Shown: in pieces, positions 58,613 to 64,000 of the stretch
Layout: every line of letters begins with the position of its first letter
Position numbering within the stretch: position 1 is the stretch's first letter
Source of the DNA: JAFGCL01 sp964423835
Lineage (GTDB): Bacteria; Chloroflexota; Dehalococcoidia; UBA2247; RBG-13-53-26
Assembly: GCA_964423835.1 (NCBI GenBank)
Contig: CAYRGJ010000009.1
Location: 1 to 64,000 of the forward strand
DNA: 64,000 bases
Direction: 5' to 3'
Made by a program: the position numbers and the translations under genes
Notes under the pieces: model-generated
Seen by the model: the letters and a program-made list of their open reading frames with translations, nothing else
Told to the model about the DNA's origin: nothing
Database searches by the model: none

Positions 58613-59941
58613 CTACTTCAGGCCCGACATCAGGCGCCTGGCCTTGCTGGGGTCCCCGAGCTGCTTCATCAGCTTCTGGACCTGGCGGAACTGGTTCAGC
58701 AGCTGGTTCACGTCCTGGGTGGTGGTCCCGCTACCCCTGGCGATGCGGCGGCGGCGGCTGCCATCGATCAGGTCCGGGTTCTGGCGTTCGTCCCTGGTCA
58801 TGGAGCGGACGATGGCTTCCACCTTCTTCAGCTGCTTCTCGTCCATGCCCTCGGGCAGCTTCTTGGCCACGGACGACATGCCGGGGATCATCTCCAGGAG
58901 GTGGCTGATGGACCCCATCTTCCGCACCTGCTGCAGCTGCTCCAGGAAGTCCTCGAAGGTGAAGCTGGCCGAGCGGATCTTCTTCTCCATGTCCTTGGCC
59001 CACTTCTCGTCCATGACCTTCTCCGCCTTCTCGATGAGGGTGAGCATGTCGCCCATCCCCAGGATGCGGGAGGCCATGCGGTCCGGGTAGTAGGCTTCCA
59101 GGGCGTCCACCTTCTCGCCCATGCCCACGAACTTGATGGGCACGCCGGTGACGGACTTGATGGAGAGGGCCGCGCCGCCCCTGGCGTCTCCGTCCATCTT
59201 GGTGAGAATCAGCCCGGTCAGGCCGACACGGGTGTGGAACTCCTCGGCGACCCGCACCGCCTCCTGCCCGGTCATGGCGTCGACCACCAGCAGGACCTCG
59301 GTGGGCTGCAGCACCTTCTTCACATCCTGCAGCTCCGGCATGAGCTCGGCATCGATGTGCAGGCGGCCCTGGGTGTCCACGATAAGCCAAGTGCTCCCGG
59401 TCTCCCGGGCCCGCTGCAGGGCGTGGGCGCAGATGTCGGCGGGCTTTGATTTCTGGTCCTCGGCATAGACCGGCAGGTTGAGCTGCTTGCCCAGGACGAC
59501 CAGCTGGTCGATGGCGGCCGGCCGCCGGGTGTCGGCCGCTACCAGCAGCGGGCTCTGGCCCGACCGCCTCAGGTGCAGGCCCAGCTTGGCGGCCGTGGTG
59601 GTCTTGCCGCTGCCCTGCAGGCCCACCAGCATCATCACCGAGGGTGGCCGGCCCGCCGGAATGAGCGTGCTCTGGCCGCCGCCCAGCAGGGCCGTCAGCT
59701 CCTCGTGGACGATCTTGACCACGTGCTGGGTGGGGGTCAGGCTGTTCAGCACCTCCTGGGTGAGCACCCGCTGGCGCACCCTGGCGGTGAAGTCCTTCAC
59801 CACCTTGAGGTTGACGTCGGCCTCCAGGAGCGCCAGCCTTACCTGGCGCAGCGCCTCGTCAACGTCCTTCTCGGTCAGGCCGCCCTTGCCGGAGAGCTTT
59901 TTGAAGACGTTGCCGATCTTCTCGGACAGGAGATCAAACAT
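58613..59941 (-). CDS. ffh: Signal recognition particle protein Ffh (SRP54)
   Basis: The 442-aa protein has the N-domain helices, the GTPase G-domain with GLQGSGKTTTAAKLG, DTRRPAAIDQL, VDTQGR, TKMDGDARGG, and GMGEKVDALE, and the Met-rich M domain (FLEQLQQVRKMGSI, GMDEKQLKKVEAIVRSMT, SRRRRIARGSG) that binds 4.5S RNA and signal peptides. VDTQGR replaces the usual VDTAGR in G3, a small but notable change. It targets membrane proteins to FtsY and the translocon. The ATG has only a weak ribosome site. It is divergent from the next gene. Confidence 0.95.
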   Translation of the reverse strand: MFDLLSEKIGNVFKKLSGKGGLTEKDVDEALRQVRLALLEADVNLKVVKDFTARVRQRVLTQEVLNSLTPTQHVVKIVHEELTALLGGGQSTLIPAGRPPSVMMLVGLQGSGKTTTAAKLGLHLRRSGQSPLLVAADTRRPAAIDQLVVLGKQLNLPVYAEDQKSKPADICAHALQRARETGSTWLIVDTQGRLHIDAELMPELQDVKKVLQPTEVLLVVDAMTGQEAVRVAEEFHTRVGLTGLILTKMDGDARGGAALSIKSVTGVPIKFVGMGEKVDALEAYYPDRMASRILGMGDMLTLIEKAEKVMDEKWAKDMEKKIRSASFTFEDFLEQLQQVRKMGSISHLLEMIPGMSSVAKKLPEGMDEKQLKKVEAIVRSMTRDERQNPDLIDGSRRRRIARGSGTTTQDVNQLLNQFRQVQKLMKQLGDPSKARRLMSGLK

Positions 59942-60089
59942 GTGTCACCGCCCCCGAAAACCATTGTATCCGCTGCCTCTCCAAAAGGAAAGGAGCCCGC
60001 TCGGGGCGGGAGCGCGCTTCCAGGATCGGGTGGGCATTGTGCGGACGCGCGCCCGCCGCCCGACCGCACGGCCGGACCGCGCCGGCCCT

Positions 60090-60119
60090 TTGACAGCGCG
60101 ATAAGGGCCGGCCTATCAT
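60090..60119 (+). promoter_or_regulatory. Promoter of the acyl-CoA synthetase-like gene
   Basis: TTGACA (60090-60095), 18-bp spacer, TATCAT (60114-60119). The ATG at 60136 would give a leader of only about 10 nt. Confidence 0.6.
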
Positions 60120-60135
60120 CTTGGTGAAAGCTACC

Positions 60136-61680
60136 ATGTCCACTGACGCATACGCATCCGGCGGCCATCCCCTCGAGTACATCTTCCACCCCCGCTCCAT
60201 CGCCATCGTGGGGATCTCCGCCGATCTCCCCAAGCTCTGGATCAGGCGGCTCTACCTCGACTCCCTCATCGAGGGCGGCTTCCCGGGCCGGATCTACCTG
60301 GTGAACCCCAAAGGGGGAGAGATGGCCGGCCTCCCCATATACCGCACCCTGGCCGAGGTCCCGGGAGAAGTGGACCAGGTCATCGTGTCCATCCCCGCCC
60401 GGCACACCCCGGCGCTGCTCGAGGAATGCGTGGCCAAAGGGGTCAGGGTGGTCCACGTCTTCACCTCCGGCTTCGCCGAGACCGGCGAGCCGGAGCGTGG
60501 TGAGCTGCAGGACCGGCTGGTGGCCATAGCCCGCCGCGGCGGTCTGCGCATCATCGGCCCCAACTGCCTCGGGCTCTACTACCCCGCCGGCGGCATCAAG
60601 CTCAGCCCGGACTTCTCGATGGAGCCGGGGCCTGTCGGCTACCTCTGCCAGAGCGGGGGCAATGTTGACTTTGCGGTGCGCCACGCCACCTCCAGGGGGC
60701 TGCACTTCAGCAAGGTGGTCAGCTACGGCAACGCCAGCGACATCAACGAGTGCGATCTCCTGGACTACTTCGCCGCTGACCCGGAGACGAAGGTCATTGC
60801 GGCCTACATCGAGGGGGTCCAGGATGGCCGCCGCTTCGTCCGGGCGCTCTCGAAGGCGGCCGGGGCCAAGCCGGTGGTGGTCTTCAAGGGCGGGTACACG
60901 GCCGGGGGCCTGCGGGCGGCCGCCTCGCACACCGGTTCCCTGGCCGGGGCCGACGCTGTCTGGACCGGGATCCTGAGGCAGGCGGGGGCCATCCGGGTGT
61001 ACGGCATCGAGGAGATGGTGGACATGCTGATGGCGCTGCTGCGCATGGCGCCGCCGCAGGGCCCCAGCGCCTGCGTGGTGGGCCACGGCGGCGGGGCCAG
61101 CGTCATGGCCACCGACGAGGTGGAGCAGGCCGGCCTGCGCCTGGCGCCCATGCCCGCCCCGGTGAGGGACACGCTGACCCAGTTCATTGACCTGGCCAAC
61201 AGCATGCTGCGCAACCCGGTGGATGTCAGCCCGCTGGCTGGAATAGACGGCTTCGCGCTGCTGGGGGACCTGCGGGGGGGGAAGCCCGTGGACGTGCTGC
61301 GGGAGAGGTCAGCCACGCCGCTCGGCGGCAACTGGGGCCGGCTGAACCAGGCCATGGAGTCCTGGCCCGGGCTGGACCTGGTCATCTACCAGCACGGGTT
61401 CGACATCAGCCCCATGCCCATCGATGACTTCGTCGTGGCCGGGTCGGTGGGCCCCCTGGTGCTGGCCGCCAGGGAGTGCCGCCTGCCAAAGGCCATCGTG
61501 CTCCATTCGATGGGCAATGATCAGGCCTGGAAGGCGTCGGAGGCGGTGCGAGGGCTGTGCGCCGAGATGGGCCTGCCGCTCTTCCTGTCCATGAGAGGGG
61601 CGGCCAGGGCCATCCGCCGGCTCATCGATTTCAACGCGGCCGGTCCGGAGCGCCTGGCCGGCCTCCGCAAGAAGCCGTGA
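60136..61680 (+). CDS. ADP-forming acyl-CoA synthetase-like protein, alpha part only
   Basis: The 514-aa protein starts with a CoA-binding Rossmann domain (HPRSIAIVGISAD, YLVNPKGGEMAGLPIYRTL, IIGPNCLGLYYPAGG) and has the succinyl-CoA-ligase-like domains with the phospho-His in ASHTGSLAGADAVW. The ATP-grasp beta domain of full acyl-CoA synthetases (about 700 aa) is missing, and no beta subunit lies nearby. It may need a distant partner or may act as a CoA-binding or acyl-transfer protein. The ATG at 60136 follows a GGTGA site; a GTG at 60124 is possible. Its stop overlaps the start of the ClC gene (GTGA). Confidence 0.75.
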   Translation: MSTDAYASGGHPLEYIFHPRSIAIVGISADLPKLWIRRLYLDSLIEGGFPGRIYLVNPKGGEMAGLPIYRTLAEVPGEVDQVIVSIPARHTPALLEECVAKGVRVVHVFTSGFAETGEPERGELQDRLVAIARRGGLRIIGPNCLGLYYPAGGIKLSPDFSMEPGPVGYLCQSGGNVDFAVRHATSRGLHFSKVVSYGNASDINECDLLDYFAADPETKVIAAYIEGVQDGRRFVRALSKAAGAKPVVVFKGGYTAGGLRAAASHTGSLAGADAVWTGILRQAGAIRVYGIEEMVDMLMALLRMAPPQGPSACVVGHGGGASVMATDEVEQAGLRLAPMPAPVRDTLTQFIDLANSMLRNPVDVSPLAGIDGFALLGDLRGGKPVDVLRERSATPLGGNWGRLNQAMESWPGLDLVIYQHGFDISPMPIDDFVVAGSVGPLVLAARECRLPKAIVLHSMGNDQAWKASEAVRGLCAEMGLPLFLSMRGAARAIRRLIDFNAAGPERLAGLRKKP

Positions 61681-63506
61681 GCCACCATTCCCGATCCCCC
61701 GCCGCCTGGAGATCCCTGGCCGGCCGAGTGCGCTCGCTGCCGAAGCGCCTGCGCGGTTCCGAGACCGCACTGGGCCTCGCCCTGGCGGTGGTGGTTGGCC
61801 TCCTGGCCGGCCTGGGCGCAGTAGGGTTCGTACACCTTATCAGGTTGTTTCAGTGGCTCTTCTTCAATCGGGGAGCCAGTGCCCTCGAGCCTCTTGGTGA
61901 TTACTACGTCATCCTCCTGCCCGCTGTGGGCGGGCTGCTGGTGGGCCTCATCGTCCACCTGTTGGCGCGCGAGGCCAGGGGAGACGGGCCCCCGCAGGTG
62001 ATGGAGGCCGCGGCCGTCAAAGGGGGACGCATACGCTCGAGGGTGGCCATAGTCAAGGCCCTGGCCTCCTCGATCTGTATCGGAAGCGGCGGGTCGGTGG
62101 GGCGCGAGGGACCGGTCATCCAGATCGGCTCTTCGCTGGGCTCCACCGTGGCGCAGTGGCTTCGGCTGCCGGAGGAATGGAACAGAACGATGCTGCTGTG
62201 CGGCGCGGCTGGAGGCGTCTCGGCCATGTTCAACGCGCCCATCGGCGGCGTGTTCTTCGCCCTGGAGGTGCTGCAAAGGCGGCTCGCCGCCGCCAACCTG
62301 GCGTACGTTGTCATCAGCTCGGTGACGGCGAATCTGGTGGCCCACAGCTTCCTCGGTGATACGCCCTCCTTCTCCATACCGGCCTACCACATGAACAGCC
62401 ACTGGGAGATGCTCCCCCACGTGGTGCTGGGCGTCGTTTGCGGGGTGCTCGCGGCCGGCTTCATCTGGTTCTTCTTCAAGTGCGAGGACCTGTCCGCAGC
62501 CGTGAGGATCCCGCCCTGGATCAAGCCCGCCATCGGCGGCCTCCTGGTCGGGCTCATCGGCTTATCGTACTTCGATGTCCTGGGCGTGGGATACGGGGGA
62601 TCCTACGGGATGGGCGGGGCATTTGAGCCCCGAGGAGCGGTGGACGAGGCCCTGCTGGGAAGCATGGGGCTGTCCACGATGGTGGTGTTGCTGGGCCTCA
62701 AGATCGTGGCCACATCTGTGAGCCTGGGCAGCGGCGGCAGCGGCGGCACCTTCGCTCCCTCGCTCTTTGCCGGCTCCATGCTGGGCGGCGCCTTCGGGCT
62801 GACAGTGCAGAGGCTCTTTCCCTCGATCACGGCCGCATCGGCCGCCGACGCCTCGGGGTCCTACGCCCTGGTGGGAATGGGAGCGATGTTTGCGGCGGTA
62901 GTCCACGGGCCCATAACAGCCATCATCCTGCTGTTCGAGATGACGCGGGACTACAGCCTGATAGTGCCCCTGATGACCGCCGTGGTCTTCAGTGTGGCGG
63001 TGGCCAGGGGCCTCCACCGCGAGTCGATCTACAGCGCAGTCCTGGTCCGGCGCGGCGTCGACGTGCATCGAAAGAGGGCCACCGACGCCATGGCGACCAT
63101 CACCGTGGGCGAGGCCATGACCCGCGATTTCCCCACCGTTCCACCGGCCATCTCCCTGACAGAGCTGGTAGAGAAGATCCATGCCACCGGGCATCACGGT
63201 TTTCCGGTGGTGGACCGGGACGGCCATTTCCGCGGAATCGTCACGCTGCAGGATATTGAAGAAGCAGCTTCGCAGAAGGGAGCGCTCCTGACCGCCATGG
63301 ACATCGCCACCAGGTCCCCCGTCGTGGCCTACCCCGACCAGTCAATCAGGGAAGCCCTTCGCCAGCTGGGAGGCCGCGATGTCGGGCGCATCCCGGTCGT
63401 TGACAGGGATAACCCGGAGAGACTGCTGGGCGTTCTCCGGCGGCACGATGTGCTCCGAGCGTACCGAAAGGCCCTTGAGGAGGGCGCCGCTGGCACTGCC
63501 CGTTGA
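61677..63506 (+). CDS. ClC-type chloride channel/antiporter with C-terminal CBS pair
   Basis: About 609 aa. The ClC selectivity motifs are GSGGS (136-140), GREGP (142-146, with gating Glu144), and GSGGSGGTFAPSLFAGS in the second half; about 10-12 hydrophobic helices surround them. Two CBS domains (VGEAMTRDFPTVPPAISLTE; ATRSPVVAYPDQSIREAL) form the C-terminus and may sense adenine nucleotides. The gating Glu is present, as in both channels and H+/Cl- antiporters. The usual antiporter proton Glu could not be placed with certainty. The GTG start overlaps the previous stop. Confidence 0.85.
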   Translation: MSHHSRSPAAWRSLAGRVRSLPKRLRGSETALGLALAVVVGLLAGLGAVGFVHLIRLFQWLFFNRGASALEPLGDYYVILLPAVGGLLVGLIVHLLAREARGDGPPQVMEAAAVKGGRIRSRVAIVKALASSICIGSGGSVGREGPVIQIGSSLGSTVAQWLRLPEEWNRTMLLCGAAGGVSAMFNAPIGGVFFALEVLQRRLAAANLAYVVISSVTANLVAHSFLGDTPSFSIPAYHMNSHWEMLPHVVLGVVCGVLAAGFIWFFFKCEDLSAAVRIPPWIKPAIGGLLVGLIGLSYFDVLGVGYGGSYGMGGAFEPRGAVDEALLGSMGLSTMVVLLGLKIVATSVSLGSGGSGGTFAPSLFAGSMLGGAFGLTVQRLFPSITAASAADASGSYALVGMGAMFAAVVHGPITAIILLFEMTRDYSLIVPLMTAVVFSVAVARGLHRESIYSAVLVRRGVDVHRKRATDAMATITVGEAMTRDFPTVPPAISLTELVEKIHATGHHGFPVVDRDGHFRGIVTLQDIEEAASQKGALLTAMDIATRSPVVAYPDQSIREALRQLGGRDVGRIPVVDRDNPERLLGVLRRHDVLRAYRKALEEGAAGTAR

Positions 63507-63585
63507 CCGGGCCGGGAGCATTGCCGGCCCCTCCGGCAGCCTCTGGCAGAGCCCCCCGGCTCGGGCCTCTGTTCCGGGACCCTTC

Positions 63586-64000
63586 TCAGGCCTCCGCCAC
63601 AGCCTTGGGTATGGCCTGCATGTACAGGCGCGCCAGGCGCGCCACGGGGGCCTTCACCCAGCGGTTGATGACCAGGGACCGGCCCTTCACCTCGCCGATG
63701 CGGGCGCAGGGGACGCCATGCTTCCGGCACAGGGCCGCCAGCTTCGCCCGGTTGGCCGGGGGCGCGCTCACCACGATGCGGGACTGCGTCTCGCCGAACA
63801 GAAGGGCATCGGGACGGATGGCGTCATCGAGCTGAATCAAGGCCCCGCGTCCGCCCAGGATGCAGCACTCCGCCAGGGCCACGGCCAGGCCCCCGTCGGA
63901 GCAGTCATGGGCGCTGGAGACCAGGCCCCGGGACACCAGATCCAACACCACGGCCTGCACGGCCTTCTCCCGCGCCAGGTCCAGGGCCGGCGCCCTCCCC
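63586..64000 (-). CDS. purL: Phosphoribosylformylglycinamidine synthase, C-terminal part (cut by window edge)
   Basis: The frame is open to the window's right end and covers the last 137 residues. SAHDCSDGGLAVALAE is the hallmark of PurL's last AIRS-C domain; FGETQSRIVVSA and CARIGEVKG follow as expected. PurL makes FGAM from FGAR and glutamine in purine synthesis. The rest of the gene lies outside, upstream on the minus strand. The final 40 residues (RWVKAPVARLARLYMQAI) are typical. Confidence 0.88.
   Translation of the reverse strand, partial: GRAPALDLAREKAVQAVVLDLVSRGLVSSAHDCSDGGLAVALAECCILGGRGALIQLDDAIRPDALLFGETQSRIVVSAPPANRAKLAALCRKHGVPCARIGEVKGRSLVINRWVKAPVARLARLYMQAIPKAVAEA

Overview
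The window looks like a chromosome segment of a GC-rich anaerobic bacterium, most likely a Chloroflexota (Dehalococcoidia-like) lineage. This rests on protein character rather than rRNA, which is absent: a selenocysteine formate dehydrogenase with its own FdhE and molybdate transporter, a DnaG zinc site of the C-FGG-C form, ATG, GTG and TTG starts behind strong Shine-Dalgarno sequences, and an rpsO-pnp-dapB-asd-dapA-ppsA-dgt-dnaG-rpoD housekeeping run. The phylum call is inference.

Region 1 (1 to about 10.26 kb) is visibly less GC-rich and reads as the right part of an integrated island. It ends at the 3' half of an initiator tRNA gene (10217-10261), the usual scar of tRNA-directed integration; no integrase is visible, so the other end should lie left of the window. 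The island carries candidate defence modules: an overlapping GIY-YIG / 61-aa / RecF-Rad50-like ATPase operon, a pair of RNxxxH (HEPN-like) and DUF4917/SIR2-like genes preceded by a three-hairpin RNA candidate, a lone AAA-type ATPase, a protein with a C-terminal zinc finger, an apparently self-regulated DNA-binding protein, a decayed nuclease-like fragment, and a large protein with a C-terminal RNxxxH motif.

Region 2 (10.3-23.1 kb) is core or accessory chromosome: a secreted protein, an RsbRD-type sensor domain protein, a cysteine hydrolase, an EmrB/QacA-type exporter, an SDR dehydrogenase, an HD-GYP protein, two paralogous proteins of unknown function, TrmO-like, sirtuin, GH57, histone-H1-like and ArsB-like genes.

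Region 3 (23.2-35.5 kb) is a coherent formate dehydrogenase and molybdenum cofactor locus: iron-sulfur subunit, NrfD-like membrane subunit, TAT-exported Sec-containing catalytic subunit read through an in-frame UGA, FdhE, an FmdE-like protein, a MoeA-like protein with a Cys-rich tail, a DUF364-like protein and ModABC. Two leaders look regulatory: one with an internal terminator before the dehydrogenase, and one with a GAAA tetraloop and an exact 11-nt tetraloop receptor before the MoeA-like gene, suggesting a Mo/W-cofactor riboswitch.

Region 4 (35.6-44.3 kb) holds acetyl-CoA synthetase, an oxalate/formate-family transporter, a beta-carbonic-anhydrase-like protein, and an operon of lysine 2,3-aminomutase, two D-Ala-D-Ala-ligase-like ATP-grasp enzymes and a GNAT acetyltransferase. 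That operon is a candidate pathway for a beta-lysine-containing small molecule and is the most interesting system here.

Region 5 (44.4-64 kb) is housekeeping: rpsO, pnp, lysine/DAP synthesis, PEP synthase, dGTPase-like, dnaG, an rpoD with a long Ala/Lys/Pro-rich insert, an acetyltransferase, ffh, an alpha-only acyl-CoA synthetase-like protein, a ClC protein and the 3' end of purL. No rRNA, complete tRNA, CRISPR array or insertion sequence was seen.
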